Part shown: one piece after another, positions 6,183-12,276 of the stretch
Position numbering within the stretch: position 1 is the first letter of the stretch
Layout of the letters: every line of letters starts with the position of its first letter
Origin: Deltaproteobacteria bacterium
Lineage (GTDB): Bacteria > SAR324 > JACQKK01
Direction: 5' to 3'
Length of the DNA: 13,873 bases
NCBI GenBank assembly: GCA_029879595.1
Contig: JAOUPZ010000039.1
Location: forward strand, 1-13,873
Translations under genes and position numbers: made by a program
The notes under the pieces: generated by a model
What the model was told of the DNA's origin: nothing
The model's database searches: none
What the model saw: the letters and a program-made list of their open reading frames with translations, nothing else

Positions 6183-6249
6183 CGGCCGGGTTCGGATTAT
6201 CCGCTTGGTGGCTTGAGAAAGACCCCCGCGCCAAAAGGACACGACCTGT

Positions 6250-7359
6250 TCAGGAGCACGGTATCTGTGTCAGGGCCAGCACAAGCGCGGCCAGGGCCGC
6301 TGCTGCCAACAGCCAGCCCTTTCGGGCCATCCACTGCGAGGGAGGCAGCAGTTCAGCCACCGGGACTCCGCAGTGCCCGGCCAGCCAGCCGGTGACGGCT
6401 TCGGCCAGCACGCCAATATGTCCCTTGTGATCCTCCACGGCCCTGACCAGATGTGGTGTAATACTGTGAGCCTTGGCCAGCTCAAAGTACGTTACGCCAA
6501 TTTCATGAATGGTTTCAATGTGGTCATTCACGAAGCTGAGGGGGAGGAAAATCACATGGGTTGTTCCCGCAGCGGCCAGTTCCGGAATGATCTCATCGGT
6601 GTAAGGTTTCAGCCATTCGGCCGGCCCCACGCGGCTCTGAAAGCTCAATTCGAACCGCCATTCAGGAAAGCTCCTGCGCAGGCCTTCCATGGTTTTGTAC
6701 AACTCCAGGCGGTAGGGATCACCGTGCCTGACATAGGAAACCGGCAGCCCGTGTGCGGAGCAGAGAATCACGGTGGACCCGGTGGGCGGAGCGGCCGCCT
6801 TCAGGGTTTCCTTAAGTCTGTCACTAAGCGCCTGCAGGTATCCCGGGGTATCCGGGTAGGATCGCAGCACAGAGACCCGGCCCTTGAAGCCGGCTCCGGC
6901 CAGAAAGGTGCTAAGCTGTTCCAGCGAAGACCCGGTGGTGGTATAACTGAAATGAGGATACAGGGGCAGGGCCAGCAGTTCCTCCACCCCGTCTTTGATG
7001 ATCCTTTCCGCTTCGGCCTTAGCCTGTCCGGGAAGATACCGGTGCAGGACGTAGATTTCCGGAGGTGATCCTTTAAGGGCCTTGGTCAGAGCCTTGGCCA
7101 GGGTGTTGCGTATTTGCCCGGTGGCATTGACAATAGGCGAAGAGCCGCCGATTTCCTCATATTGCCCGGCCACGGAAACGGAGCGCCTGCGGGCGATAAT
7201 TCCGGCCAGAAAGTCCTGCACCGGTTGGGGCACAGGGAGTTGAATGGTGTTGGGGTCGCGCAGGATTTCCCGGATGAATCCGGGGACTTCTGAGATGTCC
7301 CTGGGGCCACCGAAATTGAGCAGGGCTATCCCGGTTTTTCCTGCTTGGCGTTTTGACAT
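6250..7359 (-). CDS. hemH: Ferrochelatase
   Basis: 369 residues. The enzyme inserts Fe2+ into the porphyrin in the last steps of haem synthesis. It begins TGIALLNFGGPRDISEV (9-25), the usual opening of the family, with YEEIGGSSPI at 67-76. The catalytic His is in CSAHGLP (His203), the conserved metal-site Glu is Glu282 in FVNDHIETIHEIG, and ELSFQSRVGPAEWLKPYT (237-254) is also diagnostic. A C-terminal hydrophobic segment (about 348-365) suggests attachment to the inner membrane. ATG 7359 has AAAGGA five bases upstream. The gene is divergent from gspC. In its leader, GCCCC (7401-7405) can pair with GGGGC (7423-7427). No intrinsic terminator is seen after its stop. Substrate (protoporphyrin or coproporphyrin) is not resolved by these motifs. 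Confidence 0.93.
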   Translation of the reverse strand: MSKRQAGKTGIALLNFGGPRDISEVPGFIREILRDPNTIQLPVPQPVQDFLAGIIARRRSVSVAGQYEEIGGSSPIVNATGQIRNTLAKALTKALKGSPPEIYVLHRYLPGQAKAEAERIIKDGVEELLALPLYPHFSYTTTGSSLEQLSTFLAGAGFKGRVSVLRSYPDTPGYLQALSDRLKETLKAAAPPTGSTVILCSAHGLPVSYVRHGDPYRLELYKTMEGLRRSFPEWRFELSFQSRVGPAEWLKPYTDEIIPELAAAGTTHVIFLPLSFVNDHIETIHEIGVTYFELAKAHSITPHLVRAVEDHKGHIGVLAEAVTGWLAGHCGVPVAELLPPSQWMARKGWLLAAAALAALVLALTQIPCS

Positions 7360-7431
7360 GAAAATCCTTTAATGGGTTACCGGAAAACTTTGTGTTAAAT
7401 GCCCCGCCGGCGCATTCGGTGGGGGGCAAAA

Positions 7432-7472
7432 TTGCCATCAGCGGATAATATAGCATAATCTTAGCTGATGGC
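7432..7472 (+). promoter_or_regulatory. gspC promoter with 9-bp inverted repeat
   Basis: TTGCCA (7432-7437), 16 bp, CATAAT (7454-7459) differ from sigma-70 consensus by one base in each hexamer. A perfect inverted repeat GCCATCAGC (7434-7442) and GCTGATGGC (7464-7472) brackets the -10 and start-site region with a 21-bp spacer. It would suit repressor binding, or fold if transcribed. hemH reads away in the other direction, so it may affect both genes. Confidence 0.45.
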
Positions 7473-7493
7473 TTGTAAGGAACTATCTGCGAA

Positions 7494-8468
7494 ATGATGA
7501 ACTTTCCGCTGAAAAACTGGCTCTGGGGCGTGAACCTGTTTTTATTGGCCGTTCTAGGCTATTCGGGCGGGAAGATCACTTCGGACATCATTGGCTCAAG
7601 GCTGGAAAGTCAGATCCCCAAGGAGGCCGTAAGCACTGCCAGGGCGGAAAAGGCCCGGCCCCGGCAGCAAATGGATCTGTCGGCTTTTCAGGCTGTTCTC
7701 AACGCGAATATATTCGATGCCCGGCGGTCGGCTCTTTCCGACCCCAGGAAGTCCGCCGAACCGGCCATGGCGGTGGAAAGCGAACCGGCCCCGCTGGCCC
7801 TTGATCTGGCGGGAGTGATGATATATGGCCCCGTTCGCCTGGCGCTGATACGGGGCAGGGGCTCCAAAAAGGAGGATGTGTTCCGGGAGGGCGACTGTGT
7901 GCCTGCCGGCGGGACCCACCCTGTGCAGAACTGCAACTCCAACCAGGGCTCGGTGAATGAAATCAGACAGATCAGCATTCTGGTGGAATACCGGGGGAAG
8001 CTTTATACCTACGAAATTGAAAACGAGTATGAGGAACCCGCCGATACAGGCCCGCCGAAAAAAACGGCCAGAAGCCCGGCCCGGAATGATAAATCAGAGT
8101 CCACCGCGGAGGCCGGGGGCGCGCCCTTTACCATGAACCGTGAGGGCAATACCATCGATATGACCATCCCCAACTCGGAGGTTGACAAGGCCTTTGAGAA
8201 CTTCGCAGAAATCCTCAAGCAGGCCCGGGTGGTGCCCTACACCAGCGGCGACCTGAAAGGGTTCCAGATCCGCCGCATTCAGCCGGGAAGCGTATTTGAA
8301 AGAATCGGGCTGAAGAACATGGATGTCATCCGAAGCGTCAACGGTCAGTCCATCACCACCGCCGACCAGGCTCTGGGGCTGATGAACTCCTTCCGCAACG
8401 AGAGCGAGGTGGTGCTGGAAATCCGCCGCAGCAACTCGGATCTGACCCTGAATTACACCATCGAGTGA
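7494..8468 (+). CDS. gspC: Type II secretion system protein GspC-like (HR + PDZ)
   Basis: 324 residues. GspC is the inner-membrane protein that joins the T2SS assembly platform to the outer-membrane secretin GspD. Seen here are a short cytoplasmic end, one TM (about 8-24), a linker, an HR-like domain (about 102-178, LALDLAGVMIYGPVRLALI to GKLYTYEIE), a charged linker (180-208), and a PDZ-like domain (about 240-322). The last holds ARVVPYTSGDLKGFQIRR and PGSVFERIGLKNMDVIRSVNG, close to the classic GspC pattern. Cys135 and Cys147 in the HR domain could form a periplasmic disulfide. The start may be ATG 7494 or 7497, with TAAGGA about 12 bases upstream. No gspD or other T2SS gene is adjacent, so it is either detached from its cluster or a relative used elsewhere. 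Its 3' end overlaps trmFO by 16 bp, tail to tail. Confidence 0.75.
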   Translation: MMNFPLKNWLWGVNLFLLAVLGYSGGKITSDIIGSRLESQIPKEAVSTARAEKARPRQQMDLSAFQAVLNANIFDARRSALSDPRKSAEPAMAVESEPAPLALDLAGVMIYGPVRLALIRGRGSKKEDVFREGDCVPAGGTHPVQNCNSNQGSVNEIRQISILVEYRGKLYTYEIENEYEEPADTGPPKKTARSPARNDKSESTAEAGGAPFTMNREGNTIDMTIPNSEVDKAFENFAEILKQARVVPYTSGDLKGFQIRRIQPGSVFERIGLKNMDVIRSVNGQSITTADQALGLMNSFRNESEVVLEIRRSNSDLTLNYTIE

Positions 8469-9859
8469 TTCTGACGGGTATGCACGTCCGGCCAGAACTC
8501 CCGTTCCTTTTTTTCCAGCCTGCCCATCTCCTCCATAGCCCGCCGGGCATAAAAGGCCTTGCGCTCCTTCTTTCCCTGCTTCCTGCCGGAAGGGACCTCT
8601 GCGGGGTCCAGCAGACCGAAGGAGGAGTTGATGGGCTGAAAGGAGCCTGGATCGGCCTCAATCAGGTAGCGCACCAGGGCGCCGCTCATGGTGTCTGGGC
8701 CGGGCAGGGGAATCTCCACCCCGGCCAGCCGGGCCGCGGCACACCGGGCGGCGTGCAGCCCCATGGCGGTTGATTCCACATAACCCTCCACCCCTGTGAT
8801 CTGGCCAGCCAGGAACAGATTGGGGTTGTCCGCCAGCGAAAGCTGCCCGGTGAGCACGCGGGGTGCGTTGATGAATGTGTTTCTGTGCAGCGATCCCAGC
8901 CGGGCGAACTCGGCGTGCTCCAGGCCGGGAATGGAGCGGAAGATCCGTTCCTGCTCTCCCCAGGCCATCTTGGTTTGAAATCCCACCATGCCGAAAAGGG
9001 TGCCCTGGCGGTTGTCCTGGCGCAGCTGAACCACGGCAAAAGGGCGCTGGCCTGTGCGCGGGTCGGTCAGACCCACGGGCTTCATGGGGCCAAAGGCCAG
9101 GGTCAGTGCCCCCCTGGCGGCCATGTCCTCAATGGGCATGCAGCCCTCAAAGGGGCGCAGTTCCTCGAACGAATGGGGGGGAATCTTGCGGGCTTCCAGA
9201 ATCTGCCGGACAAACTCGTGATAGCCCGCCTCGTCCAGGGGGCAGTTCAGATAGTCCGCCTCGCCCTTGCCATACCGGGAGGCCCGGAAGGCCACCGACT
9301 GATCTATGCTTTCGGTAAGCACCAGCGGGGCGATAGCGTCATGGAAATACAGGTAGTTGCGCCCGGTCAGTTCTCCCAGGGATTCGGACAGGGCCTCCGA
9401 TGTCAGCGGCCCCGTGGCCACAATCACCACCTGATGCCGCCCGAGAAGCGCCTTCAGATCGGTCACCTCCTCACGGACAAGCCGCACCAGGGGCTGGTCT
9501 TCGAGAGCCTGGTCTACCCGCCGCGAAAATTCATCCCTGTCCACGGCCAGGGCCTGGCCAGCAGGCACCCGGGCCTTCTCGCCGCATTGCATGATCAGCG
9601 AACCCCAGACCTTCAGTTCCTCCTTGAGCAGGCCATGGGCGTTCTCGATGTTTTCGCTTTTAAAGGAGTTGGAGCACACCAGCTCGGCCGGATTGCCCGT
9701 ACTGTGGGCCGGAGTCATTTTTTCCGGGCGCATCTCATAGAGGCAGACGGGCACCCCCCGTTGCGAAAGCTGCCAGGCGGCCTCACAGCCTGCCAGCCCG
9801 GCCCCCACCACCGCGGCCGGAGTTGACGCGGCGCTGTTTCGTGATTCGGTCAAGTCCAT
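8453..9859 (-). CDS. trmFO: Methylenetetrahydrofolate-tRNA-(uracil-5-)-methyltransferase TrmFO
   Basis: 468 residues. A cytosolic flavoprotein that makes m5U54 in the tRNA T loop, using methylenetetrahydrofolate and FAD/NAD(P)H. The dinucleotide-binding loop is VVGAGLAGCEA (17-27). YEMRPEKMTPAHST (41-54) and ELVCSNSFKSENIENAHG (59-76) are family signatures. Cys62 and Cys240 (RPFEGCMPIEDMAARG) are the two conserved cysteines, and the second matches the catalytic one. GMVGFQTKMAWGEQ and the late AGQITGVEGYVESTAMG also fit. It is full length. GAAAGG abuts ATG 9859 with no spacer; the in-frame TTG two codons later (9853) would have six bases of spacing and may be the true start. It is divergent from the histidine kinase and convergent with gspC. 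Confidence 0.95.
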   Translation of the reverse strand: MDLTESRNSAASTPAAVVGAGLAGCEAAWQLSQRGVPVCLYEMRPEKMTPAHSTGNPAELVCSNSFKSENIENAHGLLKEELKVWGSLIMQCGEKARVPAGQALAVDRDEFSRRVDQALEDQPLVRLVREEVTDLKALLGRHQVVIVATGPLTSEALSESLGELTGRNYLYFHDAIAPLVLTESIDQSVAFRASRYGKGEADYLNCPLDEAGYHEFVRQILEARKIPPHSFEELRPFEGCMPIEDMAARGALTLAFGPMKPVGLTDPRTGQRPFAVVQLRQDNRQGTLFGMVGFQTKMAWGEQERIFRSIPGLEHAEFARLGSLHRNTFINAPRVLTGQLSLADNPNLFLAGQITGVEGYVESTAMGLHAARCAAARLAGVEIPLPGPDTMSGALVRYLIEADPGSFQPINSSFGLLDPAEVPSGRKQGKKERKAFYARRAMEEMGRLEKKEREFWPDVHTRQNHSMV

Positions 9860-10005
9860 CCTTTCAGCATAGAGTTCCCCCAGATTTGTGCCGGTTGAAG
9901 CCGGTGCAGCATCCAGTGTAGCCTGTATGCCGGGGGGGAAGAAGTAAAAACCAGAACAAATCCCAGCCGCCGCCGGCGCGCCGGGGCCATCACAAGGTGA
10001 AGGAA

Positions 10006-11097
10006 ATGACTCTCCCGCCCACAGCCAACACCGCCGATATCCTCGTCAGCCTTTCCAATCCGGCACTGGTGGTGGGGCGGCAGGGCCGGGTGCTAAGGGC
10101 CAATCCGGCGGCGGGGGTGTTCTGGGGACTGCCCCGGCTGAGGCTGGAGGATTTCAGCCTGGAACAGCTGTTTGGCCGGGACAGCCCGGTATCCGGTTGG
10201 GTGAAACGCGTGATTGACGAGGATTCGCCTGTTTCGGTGGAGGACTACCGCTTTGAGGGGGAGAACAATGCCTCCACCACTTTGCTTCGGATTCAGATAG
10301 ATCCCCTGTTCACGCCGGGAGAAAGCGTGGGCTCGGCGCTGGTACTGCTGTGGGATCAGTCCCGGTTGCAACTGCTGGAGGCGGAGAACCGGGAAAACCG
10401 GGTCATGGAGGCCATCTCGGTCATGGTGCGCCGGCTGGCCCATGAGTTGCGCAACCCCATGAGCGGCATGAAGGGTGCCACCCAGCTTTTGCAGCGCCGG
10501 CTCAAGGATCAGGAGGAACTGGCCGAGTATTCCGGGGTGATCCTGAAGGAACTGGAACGTCTGGAGCGCCTTGCGGGCTCAATGCTGTTCTATGGCGACA
10601 ATCCGCCCCTGAACCGCTGCCTGTTCAACCTGCACGAGTTGCTGGACGAGGTGATCTGGTTTGAACGCAACGCAGGGGCGCAGGTGGAGTTCAACAGGCT
10701 GTACGATCCTTCCCTGCCGGACATGCTGGCGGACAGGGACAGGATACACCAGGTTCTGCTCAATCTTATCCGCAATGCCGTGGAGGCCAGCCCGCCTGGG
10801 TCTTCCATAACCGTTCGGACATCCATCTTCGGCCCCTGGCAGAGGCCGCACTCAGAGAGCTCCTCGGCAAAAATCTCCTTCCGGGTGGACGTGGAGGATT
10901 CCGGACCGGGAGTCCCCGAGCAGTTGCGGGGACGGCTGTTCACCCCGTTTTTTACCACCAAGACCGAAGGGACGGGACTGGGCCTTTCCATCTGCCAGCA
11001 GATAGCACGGGCTCACCAGGGTGTCCTGCGCTATTTTCCGCAGCCTGGAGGGGGATCCTGTTTTTTTCTGCTGATTCCCATGGTTGAGCAGGAATAA
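10006..11097 (+). CDS. PAS-domain sensor histidine kinase, NtrB (GlnL) type
   Basis: 363 residues from ATG 10006; an in-frame GTG at 9997 would add three. AAGGTG six bases before the ATG decides the choice. An N-terminal PAS-like domain covers about 10-120 (NPALVVGRQGRVLRANPAA). The HisKA segment RRLAHELRNPMSGMKGATQLLQRRL has His146 as phosphoacceptor, and the NP-x-(S/R)-GM-KGA-QLL run is typical of NtrB. The ATPase domain shows an N box NLIRNAVEAS, G1 DSGPGV, F box FTPFFTTK and G2 GTGLGL. No TM segment is present, so it is cytosolic. NtrB is normally followed by ntrC, but the next gene here encodes a lipoprotein. The kinase is therefore an orphan in this window, and nitrogen sensing is not assured. 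Length and order match the family. Confidence 0.88.
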   Translation: MTLPPTANTADILVSLSNPALVVGRQGRVLRANPAAGVFWGLPRLRLEDFSLEQLFGRDSPVSGWVKRVIDEDSPVSVEDYRFEGENNASTTLLRIQIDPLFTPGESVGSALVLLWDQSRLQLLEAENRENRVMEAISVMVRRLAHELRNPMSGMKGATQLLQRRLKDQEELAEYSGVILKELERLERLAGSMLFYGDNPPLNRCLFNLHELLDEVIWFERNAGAQVEFNRLYDPSLPDMLADRDRIHQVLLNLIRNAVEASPPGSSITVRTSIFGPWQRPHSESSSAKISFRVDVEDSGPGVPEQLRGRLFTPFFTTKTEGTGLGLSICQQIARAHQGVLRYFPQPGGGSCFFLLIPMVEQE

Positions 11098-11107
11098 CAC
11101 CTCCCGG

Positions 11108-11137
11108 TGACGTAATTAATATTGAAAAATTGCGTCA
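11108..11137. promoter_or_regulatory. 30-bp dyad downstream of the kinase gene
   Basis: TGACGTAATT (11108-11117) and AATTGCGTCA (11128-11137) are inverted repeats matching at nine of ten positions around a 10-bp spacer. No U tract follows, so it is not a standard terminator. The dimensions suit a dimeric regulator site about 90 bp upstream of the next promoter. Confidence 0.35.
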
Positions 11138-11228
11138 GGGTCTGCCTGCCAGGGTGCCAACTGCGGGGATTTGCCTGGATCTTGCTTAGATTTCCCTAAA
11201 GATTCAAACGACTTGACCCGATAAGATA

Positions 11229-11258
11229 TTGACACAGGGCAATTATTTGTGTCATAAA
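11229..11258 (+). promoter_or_regulatory. Sigma-70-like promoter of the lipoprotein gene
   Basis: A perfect TTGACA (11229-11234), 18-bp spacer and CATAAA (11253-11258). GACACA (11231-11236) and TGTGTC (11248-11253) form an inverted repeat overlapping the -35 and the -10 edge, a possible operator. Transcription from here gives a leader of about 160 nt before ATG 11425. Confidence 0.5.
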
Positions 11259-11264
11259 TTAAAG

Positions 11265-11424
11265 GAAAGTCGCACAAGAGCTGTTAAATTGACGTTGTTT
11301 CAAATCAACGGGAACGTGGGGACAGGTCCTGTGACCACCCTGGTCAAAGGGCCGCGCCGAAATCCGGTTGGAGGACCGGTTCTGCGCACACCCACCGGAA
11401 AAAACAAAAAAGAAGAAGCGACCA
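11265..11424 (+). ncRNA. Structured 5' leader of the lipoprotein gene (unassigned)
   Basis: Several local stems can be drawn. CGTTG (11293-11297) pairs with CAACG (11306-11310), competing with ACGTT/AACGT. GTGG (11316-11319) with CCAC (11335-11338) encloses ACAGG-T-CCTGT. CCGGT (11364-11368) pairs with ACCGG (11375-11379) inside GCGC/GCGC arms, with a rival ACCGG near 11394-11398. An A-rich single-stranded stretch then leads to the start codon. I could not match it to a known riboswitch. Confidence 0.25.
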
Positions 11425-12087
11425 ATGAAATTCCGTGTAATCCATGTTACCTGGCTGGTAATCAGCGCTCTGCTGGTGCTGGGTGGATGCGACAAGGGCG
11501 CCGGCAATGAGGACATCCCAGCGCAGAACTTCGGGCACAGCATTGACACCCTTGGCAAGGAAACAGGCGAACTGACCGGGCGAATCCAGTTTCCCACCGA
11601 ATACAGCCAGCGTTCCGCGATGTTCAATATCGGCGAGATATCCTTTGTCACGCACCCGGACGGAAGATTCCGGCTCAAGGGCCTTCCCCGGGGCCGGCAC
11701 CAGCTGCAGGTCAGGATCAACGGGTATGAGAAAATGGAAGTGTCCTTTGATATCCTTCCCGATGAGGTCACCGAACTGGCGAACCTGAACATCCAGGAGG
11801 CCAAGGGCCGGGTGCTGGGGCGCCTGGTGGATGGAAACGGCAAGTCCGCCAGCGGTCTCGCGCTTCGGCTATCTCCTTCGGAGAAGGTGGTCACCACGGA
11901 CAACGATGGTATCTTCCAGTTTCTGGGAGTAGGCCAGGGGCGGCATGTGATTACGCTGCAGGACCCGGTGTTTTTCACCGCCAACAGGCATCTCAGGCTG
12001 GGCGGAAACGAGACTCAAAACCTGGGTAATATTGAGGTGTTCCGCAGGTTATCTCCGCAGGTAAACGCCTCCCCCCTGGGGAGGTGA
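11425..12087 (+). CDS. Lipoprotein with carboxypeptidase-regulatory-like (CarboxypepD_reg) domains
   Basis: 220 residues from ATG 11425, chosen because the lipoprotein signal MKFRVIHVTWLVISALLVLG begins there. A longer reading from 11368 adds 19 very basic residues. The lipobox is VLGGC with Cys22. Asp at mature position 2 would favour inner-membrane retention under the enteric rule. Two beta-sandwich repeats of the carboxypeptidase-regulatory type follow. The first is GELTGRIQF ... THPDGRFRLKGLPRGRHQLQVRINGY (about 48-101). The second is GRVLGRLVDGNGKSASGLALRL ... TTDNDGIFQFLGVGQGRHVITL (about 128-178). Such modules bind partners or surfaces and lack peptidase activity. The Shine-Dalgarno is weak. 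The gene has its own promoter and a long leader, so it is probably separate from the kinase gene upstream. Its role is unknown. Confidence 0.72.
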   Translation: MKFRVIHVTWLVISALLVLGGCDKGAGNEDIPAQNFGHSIDTLGKETGELTGRIQFPTEYSQRSAMFNIGEISFVTHPDGRFRLKGLPRGRHQLQVRINGYEKMEVSFDILPDEVTELANLNIQEAKGRVLGRLVDGNGKSASGLALRLSPSEKVVTTDNDGIFQFLGVGQGRHVITLQDPVFFTANRHLRLGGNETQNLGNIEVFRRLSPQVNASPLGR

Positions 12088-12276
12088 GCCGTTCCCGCAG
12101 GTTCTTCACGCGGGCCCAGGACGCGCAGTGCCGGGTTCCGGTCCGTGCCGCCGGCAACCGGGCGCCTGAGAGCGTCTGCTTAGCCAATTGGCCCTGCTCA
12201 TGAAAGTCCGCGGCAAACGCGTTCCGCAGGCATCCTTATCGCAGGGTTGGCCCCGCCGGGGTGATTATTCCGATAC

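Noticed and set aside
6100..6234. Longer reading of the 22-codon ORF (67 codons)
   Set aside because: The extension runs through the hairpin and poly-A stretch, has low-complexity charged residues, and ignores the perfect Shine-Dalgarno before the internal ATG.
6373..7068. Open frame of 231 codons on the plus strand
   Set aside because: Antisense shadow of hemH, with no domain and no convincing start signal.
8885..9826. Open frame of 313 codons on the plus strand
   Set aside because: It lies wholly antisense to trmFO, whose motifs are unmistakable. Long antisense frames are common in GC-rich genes, and its translation shows no recognisable domain.
9973..9984. Perfect 12-bp palindrome CCGGCGCGCCGG upstream of the kinase gene
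   Set aside because: Simple alternation of GC in GC-rich DNA, without a promoter context or a second copy, makes an operator unlikely.
11235..11275. Possible c-di-GMP-I (GEMM) riboswitch start, CACAGGGCAA ... GTCGCACAAGAGC
   Set aside because: The 5' CACAGGGCAA resembles the GEMM consensus, but the required GACGCAAAGCC and the later GTAGCCGGGTTACC-type helix are absent. The segment also overlaps the promoter itself.
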